From the NCBI GenBank assembly GCA_015143295.1, contig CM026557.1, positions 40,557,965 to 40,621,964 of the forward strand: 64,000 nucleotides of DNA. The letters run 5' to 3'. The notes beneath the pieces are model-generated. The model saw nothing but the letters and a program-made list of their open reading frames with translations, did not search any database and had not been told where the DNA came from. This document shows, in pieces, positions 44,267 to 54,786 of the stretch (its first letter is position 1; each line of letters starts with the position of its first letter). The translations under genes and the position numbers were made by a program. This DNA comes from Tetracentron sinense. Lineage: Eukaryota; Streptophyta; Magnoliopsida; Trochodendrales; Trochodendraceae.

Positions 44267-44282
44267 TGGAGTATTTCGTGGA

Positions 44283-46052
44283 ATATATATATATATATTT
44301 CAAGCTGAATCAAGCCCTAAACAAGCTGAGCTTCGAGTCGAGCCAAAACAAATAGGGTCTGGCTTGAACTTGACATGTTTAAACATTCAAACATAATTAA
44401 TAAAAGATTAGCTTGATTTACTCGAGCTTGAAATATCAACTTGAGCTTGGCTCAAACAAACTTAGATAAGTTGAGCTGACCAACTAACTTAGCATGTGTG
44501 CAGCCCTAATTTTGAATATTTGCAACCAGGCTTGTTAGCCCCAAAATGAAATAACACTTTGTTGTGGACCCACTCAAAAATATGTGTTTGGAGTGGTTGA
44601 GCAGGTTTACCCTTATGGCACTTTAGCGCTGACTTTAGGTCTCACGCTATGTGTTAGGTATTGTGTTTCTTTAACCAATAAAAAAAAAGATTATTAAGCC
44701 TCCAATAAAGCCAACAATCCCTCCTGTTTATGAAGTCTCAAAATGCAAGGTCCTGAAATTTAGAAATTGGCGGAGATTTCGGTCAGCTAACCGGAACCGA
44801 AATCTGGACAAATTGCGGGATCTCGGTGAAATTTCGAAATCTGAAATATTTATATTTTATTAATTATATATATGTATATATTAAAAAATATTTTTTATTA
44901 ATACTTTATATATTTATATAAATATTATAAAAAAAACTTAAAAATAAATTTCCAAAATATCTTCGAAATTTTGAAATCAGACATTTGACCCGAAATTTAG
45001 GCCGAAACATGTTTTTCGAAATTCTCTCTGTATCGATGTCATTGGGGTAGGATGAAACCCAAAATTTCACGAAATTTCAACGAAATTTAAAACCTTGCCA
45101 AAATGGTCAGTCCCCATTTTAATTTTCTTAAGTTTAACCATAGTTAAAGGAGTGTTAAAAGGGACACGTGGCCAAGACATTTGACTACATAGTCTAATGT
45201 GTGATGTGCTAATCACTGCCTTTTTTTATTTAACACAATAAACACACATTATTCAACACACACACGACCAGGTCGCACGGTCATGACACCCATACTCTCT
45301 CAAAAACAAAAAGAGAGGTGAGGATTTAAGGGCTCACTAACACATAGGGGTGGTTATTGAACAAAATGTTTATGAACTACTTTGGTTCGGCTCGTTAAAA
45401 GTTCGAGTATCATTCGTTTATTTAATAAATGAGCTGAGCTTGAACACACTCCTACTCAGTCGATAAAAAATCGGTTCGATTATATATAAATATTAAACTA
45501 CCAAAATATTTAAAATATACTTATTTTATTTAAATATTAAAGTTAAGTACATGTATTACATACTAAGTAAAGATTAATAGTATATAATGTATTTTTTATG
45601 AGAAGAATACCATTTATATGATTATAATCTTATACTAAAAGTTTAGTTAACACCATGATTTCTTTACCTATGATAATAAATTGAATTTTTACCTAATATA
45701 AATAACTATATCCAATCAAACAAGCTGCTCGTGAACTGCTAAGCTCAGCTCAAGTTGTAAAGCTCGAGCTGGTTTATTTAATAAACAAGTCAAGTTTGAA
45801 CATGATTTCCGAATTCATTTAATAAACGAACAAGCTTGAACACACCACTACTCGGCTCGGCTCGGCTTGGCTCGATATCACCCCTACTGACACATATGAA
45901 GCCCACCAATAAATCTCTTTAAATTTATTTCTATTAACACAATAAATACACACGATAAATCTCTTTAAATTTCTTTCTATTAACACAATAAATACACATT
46001 ATATTCAGCTCATACCCAAACACACACAACCACAAGGCCATTATTGCACCTA
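44283..46052. other. Outer right arm: MITE and GAGCTCGAGC repeats
   Basis: This mirrors 19221-21062. The GAAATTTCG-rich MITE lies at 44744-45098, and GCTCGAGCT patches at 44300-44500, 45380-45440 and 45720-45880. A block of about 45 bp ('aatctctttaaatttctttc...acacaataaatacacac') is tandemly duplicated at 45913-46005, only in this arm. No gene is present. Confidence 0.55.
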
Positions 46053-46410
46053 TGTGTGGTAGGCACCTTAGTGGCTACCTTAGGTTTGGTTGTGTGTGTT
46101 TAGGGAGTGTGTGTTAGTTACATGATATCATTTCAACCAAAAAATAATTTGGCTTTGTTACCACGTGTGTTAGGGTTTATTTTGGGTTTAATCCCACATC
46201 GGTTGGAAAGTGGACTTTGCGGGGGTGTATAAGGGGCCATCTACTCTACTATGATTGATATTGGCTACCTTAGGTATGGTTGAGTGTGTGTTTAGAGAGT
46301 GTGTTAGTTACATGATATCACTTTTAAAAAAAATTTGTAAAACATTGGAAACATGTATATCAATATAGAAAATTATAAATGTCTATTGTGTATGTTTCAT
46401 ATAAGAATTT
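46053..46410. repeat. Direct repeat pair flanking a TATA-like segment
   Basis: A block of about 60 bp ('ggctaccttaggtttggttg' to 'gttagttacatgatatca') occurs at 46073-46130 and again at 46261-46320. Between them lies 'aatcccacatcggttgg', a sequence often found in small plant LTR (TRIM-like) elements, with 'gtgtataagggg' behind it. Whether this is a TRIM or a local duplication is unclear. Confidence 0.4.
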
Positions 46411-46577
46411 TGCTAGCCCCAGCCACAAATCTTCCAAAGACACAACTGGGGCCATACAAATGTCAAACAATATTTGACTTTTGCTTTTTAAATCATTAAA
46501 ATAATAAAGCATCTCTAAGTGTTAGACCAATCTTGTGTCTATGGAAAAAATTGGAGTAAATGTGATTGGGGCTAGCA
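46411..46577. mobile_element. 167-bp TGCTAGCCC MITE, copy 2
   Basis: Terminal inverted repeats TGCTAGCCCC and GGGGCTAGCA enclose 167 bp, the same length as the copy at 13294-13460 and in reverse orientation to it. Shared interior blocks include 'cacaaatcttccaaagac' and 'tctatggaaaa'. No coding capacity. Confidence 0.65.
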
Positions 46578-47143
46578 CTCCTCTTCATATAAAGTTTGTT
46601 CATTTTCTCCTCTTAACCCATCTCGATCGATGATGAAATTAAGGAACGATCAGGATCAGAAGTATAGTTCCTATAATCTAAGTTGCTTTCTCTCACTCTT
46701 CAAGAGCTTCTTCAAAATGAACGTTGAGAAAGAGAAAAGGAAAAGATAAAAATTTCTTCCATTTGAGAAAGATGAGGTTTTGTAGTTTGTACTCTAAAAC
46801 CGATTTTGGGCCAAAGTACCATTGATACTAAGCTTTTCTTATAGATGTTTACATGTGTGAGATATGTAATATTGCACAATGAAACATATACAACAGACTA
46901 CCAAAAAAACGAGATATTGAAGTTGTAGTACATGGTATCTATTACCTAGTGTATGCAATATATATTTATACATATATTGTAGACAAATACTTATATTTAA
47001 CAATACAAACAAGTATTAAATAATATATAAGAGAATATTTATTATAAATTTTGGAGCTAATTATAGCTAACTGGTTTCTAGAAAAATTATTAAATATTAG
47101 GGGTTAATAAGATAAAGTATTAATTATATAGAGGCCTGATGTT

Positions 47144-47177
<34 letters not shown>

Positions 47178-47368
47178 CTAATATTATATGTTGGTTGGTT
47201 TCAAGTGGAATATATCTCTCAACATCCTCTATTCTCTCTTCATGTTAATGTCACATGTCTGCTGGTATGGCACATTCTCTTAATTGATCATCAACTTAAT
47301 AAAAATTATTAATTAAATTCATTTTTATAAATTAAATAATTCAATATTCATTTAATTAAATATATTAA
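46578..47368. other. Intergenic with (TA)n microsatellite
   Basis: A TG/TA dinucleotide run lies at 47145-47177. Otherwise this is AT-rich sequence without a frame or recognisable element. Confidence 0.4.
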
Positions 47369-50300
47369 TCTATCTATCTACTCCTATAAGCCAGACTTCT
47401 TTTGGCTGACGCGTCAATCTCCCAATGCTTTTATCCCTTTTCTCTTCAATTAGGATGCCACGTAAGCACTTAACAGTCCTCCTCACACACGTTACCATAA
47501 AGTAGGAGCACTCCCCCTTTTCCTATCCCATTAACTCCTCCCCCAACTTATTAGACGTTACCTTCTCTCTCAACTCCATTAAACCCTCTCTCTCTCTCCA
47601 TTTACTTCCCACATCTCCCCATTAAAGCCTCCCTCTTACCCCCGCCCATGTCTATACTAATGAGTATTTATAGTTTAAAATGTTTCATTCTCTATTTTGT
47701 ATTCCCTAAAACCACCGAAGTAGACCTGCCTCTTTACCTCCGATACTCTTCCTTTACCTCTTCCAATTCCTTCCCAAACTAATTCCCATTTCTCTCTTCA
47801 TTTACTCTCTCATACGTTAGATTTTGTAACTCCGGCTTGGAAAAGATAAACTGACTCTTCAAATCCTTGCAATTCTGTCTTTCCCTTAAAACCTTATAAA
47901 GGAGTGAGTACATTGAATAGAGAGAGTGTGTGTGGTGGTAAGATGGGACAGCCGGTTGGATCTTTGGATTCGTCGAAGGACGGAGTTGAGTAACACGCAT
48001 ATGAGAGCGAAGATGTAGAAGTTAAAAAAGGAGACACTTAAGGTTATTTGAAGGTGGTCATAGTGCCATGCAGGTGTAGACAATACCCAAGATGGTGACG
48101 ACTCCTTTAAGACGTGTTTGTGATGCTATGATCCATGGTGGTCAAGGAGAGTATTGTAATTTGTAAATATCTGATATTTTATTGCATTGCAATTTTTACT
48201 TTCTAATTATCAATACAAATTTCAATATATACATATAGTGACACACTTTTTTGAGGGAACTATTTGCATCTTCCATGAAAACTGTTACAGACTCTAAATG
48301 GTTTATTGTCTACCTTCCACTTCAACTCAAAACCTTTTGTAAATTTGGAGTTCATTCCTTCCTTAGGTATTGGACCATGCTCCCATGGTCTGCATCTTCA
48401 ATGACATTTGCTGTATTTTGGGTTATTTGCTTCCATTACACGTCCCTTTGTTTTCATTTGTACCAAGTCATCTTTGCACTATATATGTATCTAAAATCAC
48501 AAATTCCATAGGGAGAGAGAATGAGGATGCTTGAAGGAGTTTATTATAGTCAAATAAGACAAATGATATTTGGGCAATTTTTTCTCTTTTTTTTTTCCCC
48601 GTGTATTGGATTCTATATGGTTTTGCTTTCATTATTGTTTTTTTTTTTAAAGATTGGGTTGGGTTATATTTTTGGAGACACTTGATGTCCATTTATTTTT
48701 TAATAAAAGGAAAATGGGTTTGTGAGAGAATGATAATGAGACTTTTTTTTCTTTTTAAGAAGTAGAATGGTGGTCATAGCATCTTTAAGGCGTAGGCTTT
48801 TTCTGTTACTAATTAAACATAAGATACTGTTTTTAGTAAACTCCCTTAGACTTTATCAATACCAGCCCACCCATTTGAACTATTGTATTCTCAAATCCTT
48901 ATATTACAACTCACACAAAAATAAGAAATTGTATTGCATATATGCTAGACGTCGGATTTTCTTTAGATTGATACTTTCTTTTTCTCTTTCTCCTTTGGTT
49001 CAATATACATACATGCAACATAGCAAAAACACACGCTCACGTGCATGCATGTTAGTGTGTTATTGAATGTTAGTAGTAAGGTCGCATGTTCATGTGGATA
49101 CCACGAAAATGAGACAATGGGAGTCCTTCAACCTATTCTAACTTTGTAAATGACGTATTTTTTAATCGATTATCCACTTAATAACAATCCTTAATTAAAA
49201 TTATTATTTTTTAAAATTAAAATAATAAGACCTCTACTATTTATTACCATTTACGTATTTTAATTTTGAGTAAAATAGGTGAAGATTTGTGCGAATATTT
49301 ATCTCTTTAACTGCAAGCAACGAGATAAGGATCTTTAGATCTCAAAAAAAAAAAGATTTGTGCTTCAAATCCTTTACTCATTCATACTACAAAATGTTTA
49401 AAAATTTATCTATTCAATTTATTTTGTCTACTTTTTTTTATATTGTCTTTTTATATTACATTTTAATGCAGGTTGTGTTATGCATGTCCATGTTAATGAT
49501 CAATTTTAAATTATTTTCTTTCTCCTATTTTATTTCTAATTTTTTTTATCATTTCTATTGGGATGTCTAAAAATTGTGGTTAGATATAAACATAAAACCA
49601 CGTTATAAGAAATCACTATTAGCAAATCTAAAGGTTTCTTTTACAGTGGTGTATTATTTCAAAATGAGCGAAGCTAGCTATGATACTTTTTTTTTAAAAT
49701 GGTGGTGTAGAGCCCCGAATTTATTATTCTTAATATCCGCAATGATTATTAAATTCTATGGAAAACTGTGCTTAAATTTTAATGAGTGTGAACTTAAAAA
49801 TTTTATGTGAAAAGTATCGATTTTAAAACCCAAATTAAGTCATTTTTGAGTTTCAATCGCATAAAAAGAAAGAAGGGCAAAAAGTAGAAAAAGAGTTTTT
49901 TTTAAAAAAATATTGGCGCCGGCGATCGATCGATTAAAACGCCGTTCCGGCGGTGGTTTGCGCGATCACGCATGTTTTGAGTCCCTAGGGCTCCCAATGT
50001 TATAAATACCCCCTTATATTCGTGGGTTGAAGGTTTCTAAAGCTTTCTAAACCTAAAAGAGAGTAAGAGAAGAGATTTTGAGAGATCCAAAGGAAGGATC
50101 AAAGATTTTGCAAGGAAGAATGGTGAAAAAGCTTAGATCAATCCCATTCGCAAGCGCGTGATTGTAGGGAAGCGATTGGGAGAGGTAAAATATAACTTCC
50201 TTACTATCAATATAGTGATTTTGATATGAACATTATGAAAGTGATAGATCTAAAGCAAGAACAATCAAGATTAGGATGTTTCAATCCTTATGAAAAATAC

Positions 50301-52052
50301 ATATGATAATATTAGAGAATGTTTTGAACTATGATTCCCTTATGAAAAATATATATAATGTTAGAGAATGTTTCGAATATGATTTTCTCATAGAAATATA
50401 CATGTGATGATTGAATAGTGTTTTAAATTATAATTTTCTTATGGAAAATATATATGATGTTTAGAGAGTCTTTTATTTCTTATGGAAAAATTATATATGA
50501 TGACTAGAAAATGTTCTAAATTATGATTTATTATGAAAAATGAATGTGAGGTTTAAAGATGTTTCTATGATTTTTATTTCTCATATCAACAAGGGGAAAT
50601 TATCTTGTAGTGTGTGGATGATGGAGAATAGAGAAAGGGATGATGGTTGAAATTGATGAAACAATTATGAGCTTGCCTTGAAATTTTGATGTGTTATGAA
50701 ACTAGGGTTTAGTGAGATTAATTTTATTTAAATTATCTATTGAAAATTAGGCATGATAGATATAATTGTTTCTTATTTTATTATTGAAAACTTGATAGAT
50801 CTATGTTCTATATTGAGCAAATTATGGGAAATTCTGCATGTTTAAATTTATGCATGATTTACAATCATCATTATTTCACTCACACTGATTCACAAAATTA
50901 AATAGGAATAAGTATGAGAATAAATAAGATGATAAGTATTATGCAAATACACAAGGACACGAGCATGATGTATGATTAAGTTTTGCACTGACCGAGTACC
51001 CACAAGTCTAAGATCAAGGCAAGACCAGCCGTATACATCGGCGAATGTGTAGACAAGCCATATACACCGGATAAAGTGTAGATAAGCCGTATGCACCAGA
51101 TAATGTGTAAACCGTGTGGTACCTCGAAAAGTACGGTATATGTTAGTCTCTACCCAATATATGAGGTAGAGTTATATTAAGTTATTGTATTTGCATGTTG
51201 TTGGATACATTCACGAACAAGAAAATAAGTAAGATAAACAAGAGAAATAAGCACAAGTGATCATGTGTAAGAATTGAAATTAAATCATGTTTATATTAAA
51301 TATTGTTATATTGTTAGATAAAATTTTATATATACGTTGGGTAACTTGTTACTCAGCCGATGACTGTTGTTGTCGGCAGGTTCTAGATTTGACATCTGTG
51401 CTCCTGGACATTGGGAAGAGGAAGAGGAAGAGCCAGCAGGTGATTACCCTGATGTGGAATGGAATTTGGATCGCTGGCCATATACTGGAAATTAGATTAC
51501 TAGTATTTTGATTTTGAGTCTTAGACATTGTAATAGACTTGATTCTAGATTTATAGTTAGATTGAATGGATGATTTGGGATCATATAGGATGATTTGAAT
51601 TAATTATGATGTTTTAGTATATATTCCAGACATTAGACTTGATCAGTAATTATTTAAAGAAAAATTTTCAGGTTCATGATTTAGAATTGCCTTAAATGCT
51701 TTATGATAGGAAGTTATGGAAGTTAATGATTAAGTCACGTGCTAAAGTCTGATATTAAGTTAGGTGGGATTTTGGGGCACGACAGGTGGTGAGATTCAAA
51801 ACTGAGACTTCTATTTGTTTTCCAAATTAACTGAAATTTTTAGATTCTCAAAATTTTAAATAATTAATTTTTATTTCCAACTTCTCTATAGTTTGTCGTG
51901 GGTTGGTCACTTAGTTGAAGAAATTTGTTGCATATATCTATTCTTTTTATATTTTTTCATGTTTGAATTATTATATAATAAAGTGTAATTTTGAATTTTT
52001 TAAAATATTCATGTCTTTCTTCATCCCGTGCATTGCATGGGGTGTTTGCTAG
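47369..52052 (+). mobile_element. Probable non-autonomous Helitron, 4.7 kb
   Basis: The 3' end is clear: hairpin CCCGTGCATTGCATGGG, then GTGTTTG, CTAG at 52049-52052 and a following T. The best 5' end is TCTATCTATCTACTCCTATAA at 47369 after an A, which fits the usual TCT...CTATAA start. About 2.08 kb of the length is a nested solo LTR. The remaining 2.6 kb has no Rep/helicase and no clear captured gene; short frames at 47779-48083, 48251-48511, 48767-49066 and 49289-49570 show no similarity I can name. The 5' assignment is tentative. Confidence 0.55.
49706..51784. mobile_element. 2079-bp solo LTR, GGTGG target duplication
   Basis: The sequence begins TGTAGAGCCCCGAATTTA and ends GATTTTGGGGCACGACA, with GGTGG on both sides (49701-49705 and 51785-51789). 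TG...CA ends and a 5-bp duplication without internal genes indicate a solo LTR. The GCCCCG/GGGGC-type ends and length fit Ty3/Gypsy chromoviruses; this is inference. Within it, a 'ttaaaacgccgttccgg' GC patch is followed by 'ttataaatacccccttat' (49998), a probable core promoter, and a run of several 'atgattttcttatgaaaaat'-like repeats follows at 50325-50560. Confidence 0.8.
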
Positions 52053-53244
52053 TACTACTACTATAAAACATAGTTAGAGTGTTTCTATGGTTGCCACATA
52101 GGTCATCATCTTGATGCCACATAGTCCCTCTTCATATGTAAGGACGCGTCAACGAATTAAAATCAACAACTTCTACCCACTATTTTTCTCCCGTTTCAAA
52201 AAACTCTCCTATTCATCTTCTCCTTCCACATGTGTCCTACCAAGGTCCTCCCTCAAGAAGCTGTTACAGAGGTTTTATGTTTTAACAATAATAAAATAAT
52301 GAATGAAGAATTGTTTAATGCGTTATAAGAGCATTAGCCTTTAATCCTTTGAGGAGTTACTTTCTCCATTACCTTACTTAATGAATGCGATATGGGAGCA
52401 TTAGCCATTAACCCTTTGAGGATTTATTTTTCGCCCTTTTAACACTCCTTTAACTATGGTTAAGTTTAAGAAAATTAAAGTTAAATTTTTTTTTCAAAAA
52501 AATAAGGTTAGATTGCTTAACCTTAGGAGTGAGTAAATCTTAACTACAGTTGATGTGTGGTAAAAGGGGGGGCGTAGACCAATGAGGACAACACATTAGA
52601 CTATGTAGTCTAATGTCGGCAGTGAGTTAAGCATTTTCCAAAATGAATAGAAGCACCCACTAGCCACCACCGTGGTCCGAAATCCAAATGGAGTTATTTT
52701 CTCCATTAACTTCTCTCTCATTTAAGGATGACTGTTACAATTCATTTAAGCATTAGCCCTTGCAACATTCAATTTACCACCACCGTTTTCACTGATTCTT
52801 CAATTGTAGTATGACTATAAAAAAGAATAGAGGCAACCACTAGCCATCACCATGGTCCAAATGTATTTCCCGTTTTTTTTTTTTCCATTTCAATTTGCAT
52901 AGGGAGACGATGAGAATATGATATGTCTGTGAAGAGCCTGATCGTATTGAAAAGGAACCTACCCAGGATGATGGAGGTGGAGATGAAATTGAAGAGGTTG
53001 TCTTCTACTGCCACACTATTGGGGTTTCCCACGACACACCCTCTTTTTTATTTCGACACGATGAAATTGTCAGAGTACATGAATCCTCCTCATCCTAACC
53101 TCTCTGCATTGTAATTCTCTTGATATTACTAATATTTGAGAATATCTCCGACAAATATCAGAATTCTAATTTTTTCCATTTCCTTAGTTTAGTTGTTTTT
53201 CTTTTTAAAATTCATTTGCAAAAGAAAGAGAGAATCACATCCAA
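52053..53244. other. Helitron-like 5' start and mosaic modules
   Basis: Directly after the Helitron 3' end stands TACTACTACTATAAAACA, similar to a second Helitron 5' start, and 'gacgcgtcaa' about 90 bp on matches a similar position in the first element. Further on are a 'taactatggttaag...cttaggagtgagtaaatctt' module (52440-52570) and a short plus frame at 52923-53114 without recognised similarity. No 3' Helitron end was found. Confidence 0.35.
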
Positions 53245-53703
53245 CTGTGGCTTGTAAAGCCCTCTTTAATTGCTGTTAAGCATAACCAACCAAAGGTTAT
53301 TGTTTCCCTAAAATTAAGGTTAGATGGATAAACCCTAGCGGTGATGAAATCTTAATCATAGTTAGTGGGTATTAAAAGGGACACGTGGCGGTTTGGGAGT
53401 TTATGTTTTTCTTTGGTTGAGCTTTCAAACGGTAAAGACGTGTTTCCTCAATCAAGTAATAGGGGTAAAATGGGAAAAAATGTACTTTTAGATAACAGTG
53501 TAAATATTAAGAGTCTGACACGGGAGGGCAATGTAATTCAAGAAACTAGAGGGGAGGTTTCTGAAATTTCACCAAACCTCATCAGGGGAGGTGAGTGTAA
53601 TTTACCCTTTATTATTTTGATAACATCAAGGCCTTTTTTCTAAAATTCAAGTGGTTTAAAATTTAATTTGTATGATAGGGGTGATTTTATAATTTTGATG
53701 AAA
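53245..53703 (+). mobile_element. Second copy of the palindrome-spacer element
   Basis: This sequence closely matches 31100-31533, including the last array unit, 'gtttcctcaatcaagtaata', 'gtgagtgtaatttacc' and the tail 'ataggggtgattttataatt'. Only about one unit of the tandem array is present here, against six at the palindrome centre. It lies 1.1 kb from the paralogous LRR pseudogene, again next to NLR sequence. Confidence 0.6.
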
Positions 53704-54786
53704 CCAAGTCTTTCTAAAATGTTCTTGCACCTATGGACGGATTTAACCCTTGAGAAATTGAGTTATTCATGGATTTTGAATCTCTATTTTACAATAGTGT
53801 TTGTCAACTGGTTAAAATATCCTTAAATATCTTTAGTCCCACATTGAAAGTGGAAGATTTCTCATCACATTTTCATCCTATAAATACCCCCAACTCATTT
53901 TACTCGCTACCAAGCTTTCACCTCCTTGAGGACTTTTGCTAGCACACTTTTGCTATTACTTTTTTCTCTTTGGCCTTGCCTTAGTCCCTTTCAGCCTCAT
54001 CTGCATTAGTTTTAAAAATCCTTAAATCATTAGGTTTTCCCCTTAGAAATCCTTGATAAAGACTCTTAAACCTTTGAAGAATAAGGAATAGAAAAAAGAA
54101 AGGAGCATTGAAGGAGATCCATCAACACTAAGTTCGTATTGTTTTTAATTCAGTCTTTTAATTTCTGCATCATTCATCTTCTACTCATTTTTACTTTCTT
54201 TTGTAGGGGCCTTTAGTTGAGATTAATATCCTACACTCAGTTTTACGTAGTTAGGACACCCCATGATGCATTTTGTTGATTATGAATTCCCTATTGAAAG
54301 AGGAAGGGCAGGTCAACTAATCCTAACTAAAGACTTATACAAAATGATACATGTGTTTCATGCATTCATAATCTCGTTAATTAAAATAAATTTTGGATAG
54401 GTTTCCCTTTAGAGTCATAGCCTTTTTTCTTTTACATCATAATGAGAGACTCCCACTTTAGATTGATTTTTATATAGTCATAGGTTCACATTTCTCAAGT
54501 CTTTCTCTTTAGGTTTCCATTTTATTTTATACCATCTGGTTTCCCTATGGAATTTGATTTAAGTCTTAAACTATTTTATTTTAATTTAGGAATCTTTTTA
54601 GCGTCTTAAAAACCCCAAAATTCAGATTTAAGTCTAATTCATTTTCTTAAGTTTGATGTTGCATTATGCTTGATGCTACATCTTTTCTGCTACATACAGG
54701 ATATAAAAAATACCATCATTTAGAAAATCAAATTGGTATTAAGCTGGTATAATTGTTTTCCATTTCAGGAAGTTGGAATGCATACC
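53704..54786. other. Intergenic, possible small LTR promoter
   Basis: A segment with 'agtcccacattgaaagtgg' followed by 'cctataaatacc' (53849-53889) resembles the promoter of small LTR elements, but no paired repeat was found. The remainder up to the NLR pseudogene has no gene. Confidence 0.35.

Larger units (their letters stand above)
38786..44282 (-). mobile_element. Caulimovirid-like endogenous viral insert, 5.5 kb
   Basis: The left arm has an uninterrupted (TA)n tract (21062-21078), while here TA runs stand on both sides (38775-38785 and 44283-44298) of a 5497-bp insert. Read on the minus strand it encodes, in order, a long capsid-like protein with a CCHC knuckle, an aspartic protease, a protein of unknown type, and about 0.9 kb of non-coding sequence. 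Integration in TA repeats without long terminal repeats is typical of endogenous Caulimoviridae in plants. No movement-protein motif was securely recognised, and no reverse transcriptase or RNase H is present. An LTR retrotransposon fragment is the alternative, but no LTRs are seen. Confidence 0.7.
32111..46052 (-). repeat. Right arm of giant imperfect palindrome
   Basis: This is the inverse of 19221-30187. The outer end 'ggccattattgcaccta' mirrors 'taggtgcaataatggcc'. Length is 13.94 kb, which includes a 1.6-kb insert (34909-36526) and a 5.5-kb caulimovirid-like insert (38786-44282). Without them the arm is about 6.83 kb, matching the left core. Confidence 0.9.

Noticed and set aside
19221..46052. 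A terminal-inverted-repeat transposon of 26.8 kb
   Set aside because: The inverted arms are internal duplications with no constant termini, no target duplication at 19221 and 46052 and no transposase; a segmental inverted duplication fits better.
53365..53643. A 92-codon gene with a homologue at 31201-31452
   Set aside because: Similarity of the two frames is explained by the shared repeat element; the substitutions show no protein conservation and no domain is recognised.
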